A DNA stretch of 21,940 nt. It comes from an uncultured Burkholderiales bacterium (lineage in GTDB: Bacteria; Pseudomonadota; Gammaproteobacteria; Burkholderiales; Burkholderiaceae). This document shows positions 1 to 7,671 of this stretch, in pieces (positions within the stretch are counted from its first letter, which is position 1; each line of letters begins with the position of its first letter). The DNA lies in the NCBI GenBank assembly GCA_937891045.1, contig CALBEV010000016.1, forward strand, positions 1 through 21,940, given 5' to 3'. The notes beneath the pieces were generated by a model. That model worked only from the letters and a program-made list of their open reading frames with translations. It searched no databases and had not been told where the DNA came from. The translations under genes and the position numbers were made by a program.

Positions 1-999
1 CACGATTTGATGGAAGGCCTCGTACATGGCGGGGCGCGGCAGGTCGTTCATGGCAGCGTCAATGATGCAAAAGTTTTTGGTTTCACCGGGCTTTAAATAC
101 TGCACCTCGCTGAGGCACACGCCTGCATTGCCCACCAGCGAACGACCGGGCTCGATCATCAATTGCCGATCGCCAAAACCACGTTCGTCCAAACGCGCCA
201 ACAAACGCGCCCACAGCGCATCGGCCGCCGGTGGCGTGTCGCCGTTGTAATCAATGCCTAAGCCGCCGCCAAAGTCCAGATGGTGGATGGGAATGCCCGC
301 GGCTTCAATCTGCACCACCAAATCCAGCACCTTGTCGACCGCATCCACATAGGGCTCGATGGTGGTGATTTGCGAACCGATGTGGCAGTCGATGCCCACC
401 ACTTTCAAGCCCGGCAAGGCGGCCGCATGTTGGTAGGCCTGCAGGGTGCGTTCATGGGCCACACCAAACTTGTTGCCTTTGAGGCCTGTGGAGATGTACG
501 GGTGTGTTTTGGGGTCCACGTTGGGGTTGACGCGCAAACTCACCGGGGCAGTGGTGCCGCAAGACAGCGCCACCTCATTGAGCACATCCAACTCGGCTTC
601 GCTTTCCACGTTGAAGCATGAAATGCCAGCCTGCAAAGCTTGGCGCATCTCTGCGCGGGTTTTGCCCACACCCGAAAAAATCACATCTTGAGCCTGACCA
701 CCAGCAGCAAGAACGCGTTCGAGTTCACCACCCGACACAATGTCAAAGCCACAACCGGCTTGGGCGAACACTTGCAACACCGCCAGCGATGAGTTGGCTT
801 TCATGGCGTAGTGCACTTTGGCGCGGCGCCCTTGAAAGCCGCGTTGGTACGCCGCCAGTGCCGACAACATGGCGGCTTTGGAATAGACAAACAAGGGCGT
901 GCCGTGTTGGGCAGCCAAGTCTTGCAAACGCACGTCTTCAAGGTGCAAGACGCTGTTGCGGTAGGCTAAAAAAGGAGAGCCGGGCAGGGTGGGGTTCAT
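1..999 (-). CDS. lysA: Diaminopimelate decarboxylase LysA, partial (C-terminus beyond window)
   Basis: Makes L-lysine by PLP-dependent decarboxylation of meso-diaminopimelate, the last step of the pathway, in the cytosol. Reading the minus strand from the ATG at 999-997 gives 333 uninterrupted codons up to the window edge. Seen: an N-terminal fold type III barrel with the PLP lysine in VHYAMKANS (K67), a CHIGSQ motif, the glycine-rich phosphate-binding loop LDFGGGLGIDY, and the conserved EPGRS. The last codons present fall in the IIDAAMNDL stretch, so the C-terminal active-site part with its CxxxD-type motif is missing only because of the window edge. The start codon overlaps the lptM stop as ATGA (996-999), so the two genes are translationally coupled. 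This lptM-lysA pairing is usual in betaproteobacteria. Confidence 0.97.
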   Translation of the reverse strand, partial: MNPTLPGSPFLAYRNSVLHLEDVRLQDLAAQHGTPLFVYSKAAMLSALAAYQRGFQGRRAKVHYAMKANSSLAVLQVFAQAGCGFDIVSGGELERVLAAGGQAQDVIFSGVGKTRAEMRQALQAGISCFNVESEAELDVLNEVALSCGTTAPVSLRVNPNVDPKTHPYISTGLKGNKFGVAHERTLQAYQHAAALPGLKVVGIDCHIGSQITTIEPYVDAVDKVLDLVVQIEAAGIPIHHLDFGGGLGIDYNGDTPPAADALWARLLARLDERGFGDRQLMIEPGRSLVGNAGVCLSEVQYLKPGETKNFCIIDAAMNDLPRPAMYEAFHQIV

Positions 1000-1154
1000 G
1001 GTGGCGGGGGGATCAACACTTGGGGGAACTGCGCCCGGTCTTTGGCATCCGGGTCGGTGGGAATGAACAAAGGACCCTTTTGACCACAGGCTTGCAGCAT
1101 CAAGGCCATGCCGCATGCAAGGACTAACAGCCTGCCTAGAATCGGTTTTTTCAT
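996..1154 (-). CDS. lptM: LptM-type small lipoprotein (LPS-assembly lipoprotein, YifL/LppL family)
   Basis: 52-residue protein. It starts [10 protein letters not shown], has a hydrophobic signal and a lipobox LMLQAC, so Cys23 is the predicted lipidated residue, followed directly by GQKGPLFIP. The C-G-x-K-G-P-L signature right after the lipidated cysteine is the hallmark of LptM, known in E. coli to bind LptD-LptE at the outer membrane and help its oxidative maturation. Family identity rests on this motif, the size and the position before lysA. The tail is short and proline-rich (IPPPP). The stop overlaps the lysA start by 4 bases. No Shine-Dalgarno sequence is visible upstream of its ATG; a TACAAT hexamer sits only 7 bases before the start. 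Confidence 0.9.
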   Translation of the reverse strand: MKKPILGRLLVLACGMALMLQACGQKGPLFIPTDPDAKDRAQFPQVLIPPPP

Positions 1155-1161
1155 CGGGGAA

Positions 1162-1167
1162 ATTGTA
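1162..1167 (-). promoter_or_regulatory. Possible -10 hexamer for lptM-lysA
   Basis: On the minus strand the sequence TACAAT lies 7 bases upstream of the lptM ATG. It matches TATAAT at 5 of 6 positions. No good -35 box is seen at 16-18 bases, and with this -10 the transcript would begin at or next to the ATG, so use would imply a leaderless mRNA. This is a pattern match only. Confidence 0.25.
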
Positions 1168-1227
1168 ACGAGCCGCTTTGTGCACGCCGATGCCCAGCCA
1201 AGAACACCACCTCAACCTACTGATTGC

Positions 1228-1560
1228 ATGACCGACCTTGAATTCTCCAACCACGCCGAAGCCTTGTTGCAAGCCTTGGAAGCCGCTTGCGACCGTTTGA
1301 ACGACGATGCCGACAACGATATCGACAACCAACGTGTGGGCGGCATGATCACGCTCACCTTCGCCAACCGCAGTCAAATCATTGTGAACTTGCAGCGCCC
1401 CTTGCAAGAGGTGTGGTTGGCCGCCAAGAGCGGCGGTTACCACTACCGCTTTGACGGCCAACATTGGCAAGACACCAAGGGGCAGGGCGAGTTTTGGCAA
1501 CAGCTCAGTGCTGACGCCACAGTGCAATCAGGTTTGCCCTTGGCGTTTCAAGGGGCCTGA
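1228..1560 (+). CDS. cyaY: Iron-sulfur cluster assembly protein CyaY (bacterial frataxin)
   Basis: 110-residue frataxin. In bacteria CyaY binds iron and the IscS-IscU complex and modulates the rate of Fe-S cluster assembly. The start at 1228 gives [10 protein letters not shown], matching the family N-terminus; a longer reading frame upstream would run into the divergent lptM control region. Seen: the first helix with acidic residues (E11, E18, D22 and D26 to D33) that form the iron-binding face, strand [19 protein letters not shown], and the conserved core [22 protein letters not shown] with the invariant tryptophans. Length is normal (E. coli CyaY is 106). It is divergent from lptM-lysA and convergent with mrcA, whose stop lies 1 base away. 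Confidence 0.96.
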   Translation: MTDLEFSNHAEALLQALEAACDRLNDDADNDIDNQRVGGMITLTFANRSQIIVNLQRPLQEVWLAAKSGGYHYRFDGQHWQDTKGQGEFWQQLSADATVQSGLPLAFQGA

Positions 1561-1561
1561 T

Positions 1562-3943
1562 TCACTCTTTGAACAAATCCAAGATTTTCTTTTTCTCAGG
1601 GTCTGCGGTGGACGCCTCTGCTTCGGGCGGCTTGCCATCCACGCCCAAGCTGGTGACACCGCTGCTGTGGGTGTATTCATCGTAGAACCAATCATTGCCC
1701 TCAAACACCACACCAGCAGGCACAGGCATGCCAGACACGGGTACGTTTTTCAAAGCATGCTGCATGTAGGTGATCCACACCGGCAGGCTCAAACCACCGC
1801 CGGTTTCGCGGTCACCGAGTTTGCGCGGCGTGTCATAGCCAATCCATGTCACCGCCGTCAAGCTGTGGTTGTAGCCCGCAAACCAAGCGTCCATCGAGTT
1901 GTTGGTGGTGCCGGTTTTGCCATAAATATCGCTGCGCTTTAACACTTGCTGCGCTTTGGCCGCAGTGCCCGAAAGCGTGACTTCTTGCAACAAATGGCTC
2001 ATCAAAAACGCGTTGCGCGGTTCGATGGCGCGGGAGCGTTCGTCCAACTCGATGGGGGTGTAGTTGGACAACACCTTGCCCATGGGGTCGGTCACTTTGG
2101 TGATCAGGTAGGGATTGACCAGGTAGCCGCCGTTGGCAAACACCGAGTAGCCCAACGCGACTTGCAAAGGGGTGACCGAACCGGCGCCCAAAGCCATGGT
2201 CAAAAAGGGCGGGTGTTTGTCGGTGTCAAAGCCAAAGCGGCCAACCCAACTTTGCGCGGCTTGGGGTCCCACCGCTTGCAGAATGCGGATAGACACCATG
2301 TTTTTTGATTTGGCCAAAGCGGTCTTCAGGGGCATGACGCCCTCAAATTTACCGTCGTAGTTTTTCGGCTCCCACGCTTGGCTGCCTGTTTCGCTGGCAT
2401 CAAAAAACAAAGGCGCATCATTGACCATGGTCGCGGGTGTGAGCCCTTTTTCCAAGGCGGCAGAATAAATGAATGGTTTGAAGCTTGATCCAGGTTGACG
2501 CCATGCCTGCGTCACGTGGTTGAACTTGTTCTTGTCGAAATCAAAACCGCCGACCAAAGCGCGAATCGCACCATCATTCGGATCCATGGCCACAAATGCA
2601 CCCTCAACTTCAGGCAGTTGCGTCAAGGCCCAATCGCCTTTGGGGGTTTGGGCCACCCGCACCACAGCGCCGGGTCGAATTTTGATGTTGGGAGGCGCTT
2701 TGTCGGCCAAACCCGATTGAACCGGCTTCAATCCATCGCCCGTGATTTCCAGCATTTCGCTGTTTTGTCGCATGACGCGCACTTTTTTGGGCGCCACTTC
2801 AAGCACCACGGCCGCAAGCAAATCGCCTTTGTCGCCTGCCTCAATCAGCGCATCGTCAATGGCATCCTCCAGCTCACGCGGCTGCGTGGGCAAGGTGATG
2901 AACTTCTCGGGGCCGCGGTAAATCTGGCGCAACTCGTAGTCCAAGATGCCGCGACGCAGTGCTTGGTAAGCCACTTCTTGGTCGGCAGCCTTGATGGTGG
3001 TGTGCACGCTCAAGCCACGGGTGTAAATGTCAGGACCGTATTGGGCAAACATGAGTTGCCGTGCCATCTCTGCCACGTACTCGGCATGCGTGCTGGTGTA
3101 ACTGGTCAGGCTGCGGATCTTCAACTCTTCCGTTTTGGCAGCCTGCGCCTCTTCCTCGGTAATGAAGCCGTTCTCCAGCATGCGCTCGATGATGTAGAGC
3201 TGGCGTGAACGCGCACGCTTAGGGTTGTTGATCGGGTTGAAAGCGGAAGGGGCCTTGGGCAAGCCTGCCAGCATGGCCGCTTCCGCAATGCTCAAGGACT
3301 GGATCGGTTTCCCAAAATAAGTTTCAGCTGCAGCCGCGAAACCATAGGCCCGGTGGCCTAAAAAAATTTGATTCAAGTAAATTTCAAAAATCTGGTCTTT
3401 GCTGAGCAGATGTTCAAGCTTGTAGGTCAGCAGCAGTTCGTAAATTTTGCGGGTGAAGGTTTTCTCGGATGTGAGGTACACATTGCGGGCCACTTGCATG
3501 GTGATGGTGGACGCACCTTGGCTTTTGGCGTTGCCGACATTGGCCAAGCTGGCGCGAGCCAAGCCGATGTAATCGACACCACCGTGTCTGTAAAAGCGGG
3601 CATCTTCGATGGACAAGACCGCGTTTTTCACCACTGCAGGAATGTCCTTGAAGGGCACGAGCTTGCGCCGCTCTTCGCCAAACTCACCAATCACTTTGCC
3701 CTCGACCGAGAACACCCGCATCGACAACTTGGGCCGGTAATCAGCCAATTCGGAAATGTCGGGCAACTGGGGGTAGGCCATGGCCAAAGCCACACTCACC
3801 AGCAGCATGATGGCAACCGCACCTGCGGCAGACAAACCCAGAAACCAGACAAAAAAGCTTGCCAGAACCCGCCATAAATTATTGGCAGGGGTGGGTGCAG
3901 CGTCTGCTTTGCGTTGCTCAGCAGCGGGGGTTCGAGGGGGCAT
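1562..3943 (-). CDS. mrcA: Penicillin-binding protein 1a (bifunctional peptidoglycan glycosyltransferase/transpeptidase)
   Basis: 793-residue class A PBP that polymerises lipid II and cross-links peptide stems at the inner membrane. Seen in order: a short cytosolic tail, a membrane anchor at about 24-57, and the GT51 glycosyltransferase domain with the catalytic glutamate in SIEDARFYRHGG (E113) and the GASTITMQ motif near 143-150. An OB-like insert typical of PBP1a follows. The transpeptidase domain carries the serine motif SSFK (S486, K489), SKN (546-548) and KTGT (676-679). All key residues are present. The C-terminal tail after about 750 is charged and low in complexity. It ends 1 bp from cyaY and is divergent from the pil genes, the same partner as in E. 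coli mrcA-hofMNOPQ. The name ponA is also used. Confidence 0.97.
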   Translation of the reverse strand: MPPRTPAAEQRKADAAPTPANNLWRVLASFFVWFLGLSAAGAVAIMLLVSVALAMAYPQLPDISELADYRPKLSMRVFSVEGKVIGEFGEERRKLVPFKDIPAVVKNAVLSIEDARFYRHGGVDYIGLARASLANVGNAKSQGASTITMQVARNVYLTSEKTFTRKIYELLLTYKLEHLLSKDQIFEIYLNQIFLGHRAYGFAAAAETYFGKPIQSLSIAEAAMLAGLPKAPSAFNPINNPKRARSRQLYIIERMLENGFITEEEAQAAKTEELKIRSLTSYTSTHAEYVAEMARQLMFAQYGPDIYTRGLSVHTTIKAADQEVAYQALRRGILDYELRQIYRGPEKFITLPTQPRELEDAIDDALIEAGDKGDLLAAVVLEVAPKKVRVMRQNSEMLEITGDGLKPVQSGLADKAPPNIKIRPGAVVRVAQTPKGDWALTQLPEVEGAFVAMDPNDGAIRALVGGFDFDKNKFNHVTQAWRQPGSSFKPFIYSAALEKGLTPATMVNDAPLFFDASETGSQAWEPKNYDGKFEGVMPLKTALAKSKNMVSIRILQAVGPQAAQSWVGRFGFDTDKHPPFLTMALGAGSVTPLQVALGYSVFANGGYLVNPYLITKVTDPMGKVLSNYTPIELDERSRAIEPRNAFLMSHLLQEVTLSGTAAKAQQVLKRSDIYGKTGTTNNSMDAWFAGYNHSLTAVTWIGYDTPRKLGDRETGGGLSLPVWITYMQHALKNVPVSGMPVPAGVVFEGNDWFYDEYTHSSGVTSLGVDGKPPEAEASTADPEKKKILDLFKE

Positions 3944-3986
3944 GGACAGGGACCGGCGTGAAAGCCGCGTAGATCAGATGAAGTGG

Positions 3987-4015
3987 ATTGTAAAAAAAAC
4001 GCCAGTGCAGCTTAA
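3987..4015 (-). promoter_or_regulatory. Candidate sigma-70 promoter for mrcA
   Basis: On the minus strand, TACAAT (3992-3987) matches the -10 consensus at 5 of 6 bases. A weak -35 TTAAGC (4015-4010) lies 17 bases upstream. This would give an mRNA leader of roughly 35-40 bases before the mrcA ATG. A run of eight T just before the -10 may add DNA curvature. The -35 is poor, so the call rests on the -10 and position. Confidence 0.35.
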
Positions 4016-4077
4016 CCCGCCAAGTAGAACCGAGATTTACAACCTGCGCCATGGTTCAACACATCAAGGAGAAACAC

Positions 4078-4773
4078 ATGACAAGGCTGTGGGGTTGGCG
4101 CGTGCCCAAGCGCGGATTGGGCTTGTTGATGACGGACAACGGCGTGGCCATGGCGCAAAGCCCATCCTCAACCGGAGAAAGCGGCCAGGACTGCGCCTGG
4201 CATTGGCAGGGTTGTTCTTTTGAGCCACCCGGAACTGGGGTTGCCTGGCCGCCTGCCGCTCTGGTGCGTCAAGCCTTGGCGACAAGTGGTTTTCAAGCAC
4301 AAGCCACGGCTTTGGCCGTGCCAGAAACCGAGCTTCAACGCTTCAGCTTGACGCTGGACGCTGGGCTCAGTGCACGGCAAATGCACCAGGCCATTGCCGC
4401 ACAACTCACCGGCCTGCTGACGCTTCCCCTGACTGACGCGGTCTGGGACTTTGAAATCAGCGTTCACAAAGCCACCGCCAGCCCGCTACCCGGCAACCAA
4501 CCGGCGTGGTTGCAAGCTGCCATGCAAACCCAATCCACACTCAGCGCCGATGTGTTGGTCATCACCCGGGCATGGGTCAACACTTGCGAGCAATGGTGTC
4601 GGGCGGCGGGCTTGCAATTGGTCCGGCTTGAGCCACCGTGGCAAGCCAGTTCCCGCTGGCAGTTGTTCTCGCAACAACACAACAACCCGGCTGCCGAGAC
4701 ATTGGCAGACGTCTTGAGCATTCAACAACAGGCTGTGCTGGGTGGCTTGGCATTGGGTGCGGTGACGCCATGA
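4078..4773 (+). CDS. pilM: Truncated PilM/HofM-like pilus or DNA-uptake assembly protein
   Basis: 231 residues. The start at 4078 is chosen because AGGAG (4067-4071) sits 6 bases before it; an in-frame ATG at 4051 has no such site. Normal PilM (about 350 residues) is a cytosolic actin-like ATPase that binds the N-terminus of PilN. Identity here rests on position before PilN and on weak but ordered similarity: a first strand RGLGLLMTDNGVAMA (12-26), ALAVPETELQRFSLTL with an amphipathic helix and LPLTDAVWDFEI (78-127), then VLVITRAWVNTCEQWCRAAGLQLVRLEPPW (159-188). After that only about 40 residues remain, ending in a helix like the last PilM helix (AVLGGLALGAV). The nucleotide-binding middle appears lost. 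It opens the eight-gene chain, overlapping pilN as ATGA. Family call is by similarity of pattern, not a search. Confidence 0.72.
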   Translation: MTRLWGWRVPKRGLGLLMTDNGVAMAQSPSSTGESGQDCAWHWQGCSFEPPGTGVAWPPAALVRQALATSGFQAQATALAVPETELQRFSLTLDAGLSARQMHQAIAAQLTGLLTLPLTDAVWDFEISVHKATASPLPGNQPAWLQAAMQTQSTLSADVLVITRAWVNTCEQWCRAAGLQLVRLEPPWQASSRWQLFSQQHNNPAAETLADVLSIQQQAVLGGLALGAVTP

Positions 4774-5318
4774 GTGGCCTGAACTTGATGCCTTGGCGCG
4801 AGCGCCGCCGTCAATCAGCCTTGCGCCGCTGGGGCTGGGGAACGGCTTTGATGCTGAGCCTGAGCACCAGTTTGGTGGCCTTCATGGACCAGCATTTGCA
4901 ATCTTGGCAGCAACAACATGCCCAGCAACAACTGCAATGGACACAAGAACAAGCGCACCTGAAAACACGTTTGGCCGATGCGCCGCTGTGGCAAGGTCGG
5001 CTTCGTCAAGCGCAGCAATTGAAGGCCGAGGGCTTGCAGTGGCAGCAGCAGCAACAGCAGGCTTGGCGGGTTTTGACCCGCGTCTTGGCTTTGCCACCGC
5101 AGGGGGTGCAAATGACGCAGCTGACCTGGCAAGACAAACAAGTGCGTATTCGTGGTTGGGCCGTCAGTGCAGCGCATGTCCAAGCGTGGCAAGACGCGTT
5201 GCAGCTGCAACGTGTGGAGTGGCATGAAGCGCAGTGGCGGCATGCCGATGGCTTGGCCATGCGTCAACACGCATTTGTTTTAGAGGGCCGTCTCGAGGTC
5301 TTGGGTGCAGGCTCATGA
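4770..5318 (+). CDS. pilN: PilN/HofN-type inner-membrane alignment protein
   Basis: 182 residues. PilN is a bitopic inner-membrane protein whose short cytosolic N-terminus binds PilM and whose periplasmic part pairs with PilO. Seen: the family N-terminus MSGLNLMPWRERRR (the INLLPWRE-like PilM-binding motif), one membrane segment at about 22-40, a coiled-coil region 41-100, and a ferredoxin-like C-terminal part (about 110-178). The coiled coil is very rich in glutamine (about 22 Q between 41 and 98), with six in a row encoded mostly by CAG. Start and stop are both ATGA overlaps with pilM and the pilO-pilP gene. The conserved PilN start supports the neighbouring PilM call. Confidence 0.88.
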   Translation: MSGLNLMPWRERRRQSALRRWGWGTALMLSLSTSLVAFMDQHLQSWQQQHAQQQLQWTQEQAHLKTRLADAPLWQGRLRQAQQLKAEGLQWQQQQQQAWRVLTRVLALPPQGVQMTQLTWQDKQVRIRGWAVSAAHVQAWQDALQLQRVEWHEAQWRHADGLAMRQHAFVLEGRLEVLGAGS

Positions 5319-6346
5319 ATACACGCGGTTGGCGTTCACCTTGGCCGCAATGGCGCACCCATTGGCATGTCTGGCACGCCTGGCCATTGGCGGCCCAGGC
5401 CTTGTTGCTGAGTCTTGTCGGCCTGTGTCTGAGCGCAGTGGGCAGTGGACTTTGGTCCGCGCAAGCCTGGCAAGACTGGTGGCATGCGACCGAGTTGGCA
5501 AGCGAACAAGCACAGCAGCGTGCACAGTTGCATCAGCAATTGCAGCAGATGCAAAGGATGCAAACCCAATTGCAAGCGCAAGCCCATCCCTTCGGCGGGC
5601 CTTGGCCTGCGTGGCAGCCTGTGCCCAACATGGATGAACGCGACACCCAATCCCGCATGTTGAAGCTGGCGCAACAGCACGGTCTGCAGCTGCAAGGCGT
5701 CAATGAAGAGGGCGGTCAATGGCGTGGCTCCTTGTCCCAATTGCTGGCGGCCTGTCAAAAGCTGGCGGTGCATTTGCCGCAGCAACGTCTGCTGTCATTG
5801 GACCTCCAACGCTTGGAAGAACCCGCCACCGCTGAATCCACCGAGCCATCGTCTGGCTTGCCAAGCACCAGCCGTACACCGCCTGTGCTGTTGCAAATTC
5901 ATTGGCAGTGGACCCGCGACGCAGACAAGACCTTGGCCGTGCGGCCAAGCGCCAAGGGGGCCACAGCTGGCCACCTGAAAACTGCGGTCACCATCGCGCG
6001 GGCTCGGGACGGGGCCCCAGTGCGCCACAACTTGTTTGCAGTCAATGGTTTGGCCATGGCGTTGCCCCCGGCGGTGTCGCAGCACTGGCCAAGCCTGGGT
6101 TTACAGGGGCAGCCGGTGCATGAAATGCAATGGATGGGCATGTTGTCCAAAGCCGGTCAGCCCCAAGCCTTGGTGATGCACGGTGGCTTGATTCACAGAT
6201 TGCAGTTGGGGCAGTCCATGGGGCAAGATTGGGGTCAGGTCGTGCACATCGCCCCAGACCATCTGGTGTTGCGTGAATGGCGTGTCAGTCCTGTGGGGCG
6301 ATGGCAGCCCCAGACCACGCGCTTTCCAAGCGGCGGTTCACCATGA
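5315..6346 (+). CDS. PilO-PilP fusion protein (alignment complex, inner membrane/periplasm)
   Basis: 343 residues in one open frame. The N-terminal part looks like PilO: a short cytosolic tail, one membrane segment (about 25-48), a glutamine-rich coiled coil (50-90), then a periplasmic ferredoxin-like region that reaches LLQIHWQWTR (192-201). After a linker of about 35 residues the C-terminal part (about 236-338) looks like PilP: RHNLFAVNG in place of the usual RDPF-type motif, then the beta domain MQWMGMLSKAGQPQALV, HRLQLGQSMGQDWGQVVHI and LVLREW. PilP is normally a separate inner-membrane lipoprotein that links PilNO to the secretin PilQ. Here there is no internal lipobox cysteine and no separate start; the PilP domain would be held at the membrane by the PilO segment. 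It overlaps pilN and pilQ by ATGA. The fusion is seen directly; domain names are inferred from pattern and order. Confidence 0.8.
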   Translation: MNTRGWRSPWPQWRTHWHVWHAWPLAAQALLLSLVGLCLSAVGSGLWSAQAWQDWWHATELASEQAQQRAQLHQQLQQMQRMQTQLQAQAHPFGGPWPAWQPVPNMDERDTQSRMLKLAQQHGLQLQGVNEEGGQWRGSLSQLLAACQKLAVHLPQQRLLSLDLQRLEEPATAESTEPSSGLPSTSRTPPVLLQIHWQWTRDADKTLAVRPSAKGATAGHLKTAVTIARARDGAPVRHNLFAVNGLAMALPPAVSQHWPSLGLQGQPVHEMQWMGMLSKAGQPQALVMHGGLIHRLQLGQSMGQDWGQVVHIAPDHLVLREWRVSPVGRWQPQTTRFPSGGSP

Positions 6347-7671
6347 CAGCCCAGCCTTGTGGCTTTATCCAGACCGTGGCCTCGAGCCTGGCTCATCTCA
6401 AACGATGGTATCTGGGGCTGGTGTGTTGCATCTGTGTGTGGGCGTCAGCACATGCCACACAGGTGTTCAGCGGGGCGCCCATCAGCATGCAGTTTCAAAA
6501 AATTGGCTTGCGTGCAGCCCTGCAACTGTTGGCCGATTTCAGTGGCGTCAACCTGGTCTTGGCCGACAACGTGAGTGGCAGCTTGAGCCTGCGCTTGCAA
6601 GACGTGCCTTGGGACCAAGCGCTGCACACCATCTTGCAAAGCAAAGGCTTGGGGCAGCAGCGAGAAGGGGATGTGATTTGGGTGGCGCCGCTGGCCGAGT
6701 TGGGGGCGCGTGACAAAGTGGCCTTGGAGGCCAAAGCGGCGGTTCAAGTGTTGGAGCCTTTGCAAACCCAAGCCTTCAGCTTGAACTATGCCAAAGCGGT
6801 CGACATGATCGGTCCCTTGCTCAGTGGCCCAGCCTTGCCCCCGGCAGGGATGGCTGCACCGAGACTGCTGAGTCAGCGGGGCAGCGCCATGGTCGATGAG
6901 CGCACCAATCAGTTGTTTGTCACCGATGTCCCCGAGCGTTTGGCGCAAGTGGCCTTGTTGATTCAACGCATCGATGTGCCACAACGCCAAGTCTTGATCG
7001 AAGCCCGTATCGTGGAAGCGTCAGACAACTTTGCAACGTCATTGGGTGTGCGCTTGATGACCAACAGTGGTGCTGCGAATCTGAACTTGCCAGCCAGTGG
7101 CTTGCAAGGCGCCGATGCCGCCAATGTGGCGCTGTCGCTTTTCAACGCCAGCCACAGCCGCCGATTGGGGATAGAACTCTCCGCTTTGGAAGCCGAGGGT
7201 TTAGGACGCGTGGTGGCCAGCCCCAAGCTGGTCACTGCCGATCAATCCAAGGCCGTCATCGAGCAGGGCACCGAGTTGCCCTACCAACTCGCAGGCGCCA
7301 ATGGCGCAGTGTCCATCGCCTTTCGCAAAGCCAATTTGCGTCTAGAGGTGACCCCTCAAATCACACCCGACGGCAGCATCACCATGAATTTGCAAGTGCA
7401 CAAAGACAGCGTCGGGCAAAGCACGCCTGCAGGGTTTGCCATTGACACCAAGCATGTCAGCACCCAGGTGCGGGTCGAGGATGGTGGGACGGTCATGATT
7501 GGCGGCATTTACGAAACCTCTGAGAACAGCAACCGTGCCGGTGTGCCGGGCTTGCGCGAGATGCCCGGTTTGTCTTGGTTGTTTGGTAACCGCACACGCC
7601 GCCACAGCAAGCAAGAGTTGTTGATATTCCTAAGCCCTAAAATGCTTCAGCAAGGTGCCCCTGCGCCTTGA
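6343..7671 (+). CDS. pilQ: Short PilQ/HofQ-type outer-membrane secretin
   Basis: 442 residues from the ATG that overlaps the upstream stop (ATGA); a longer frame would run 22 codons into that gene. Secretins form the outer-membrane channel for type IV pili or incoming DNA. Seen: a signal peptide with likely cleavage after ASAHA (residue 38), an STN/N0 domain (48-117), one N1/KH-like domain (143-210, ending LLIQRIDVPQRQVLIEARIVEA) and the secretin beta-barrel domain (215-435) with VVASPKLVT, LRLEVTPQITPDGSI, VEDGGTVMIGGIY, VPGLREMPGLSWLFGN and LLIFLSPK. The AMIN domains that make most PilQ proteins of about 700 residues are absent. The size matches E. coli HofQ and Haemophilus ComE. It overlaps aroK by 17 bp. 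Confidence 0.93.
   Translation: MTAQPCGFIQTVASSLAHLKRWYLGLVCCICVWASAHATQVFSGAPISMQFQKIGLRAALQLLADFSGVNLVLADNVSGSLSLRLQDVPWDQALHTILQSKGLGQQREGDVIWVAPLAELGARDKVALEAKAAVQVLEPLQTQAFSLNYAKAVDMIGPLLSGPALPPAGMAAPRLLSQRGSAMVDERTNQLFVTDVPERLAQVALLIQRIDVPQRQVLIEARIVEASDNFATSLGVRLMTNSGAANLNLPASGLQGADAANVALSLFNASHSRRLGIELSALEAEGLGRVVASPKLVTADQSKAVIEQGTELPYQLAGANGAVSIAFRKANLRLEVTPQITPDGSITMNLQVHKDSVGQSTPAGFAIDTKHVSTQVRVEDGGTVMIGGIYETSENSNRAGVPGLREMPGLSWLFGNRTRRHSKQELLIFLSPKMLQQGAPAP

Noticed and set aside
2495..3208. Plus-strand open frame of 237 codons opposite mrcA
   Set aside because: Shadow of the PBP1a coding strand; no ribosome site or motif.
4051..4077. Earlier in-frame ATG for the pilM-like gene
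   Set aside because: No Shine-Dalgarno site before it, while AGGAG lies 6 bases before the ATG at 4078.
6277..6342. Earlier start for pilQ inside the pilO-pilP gene
   Set aside because: The later ATG overlaps the upstream stop as ATGA, as at other junctions of the chain, and gives a better-placed signal peptide.
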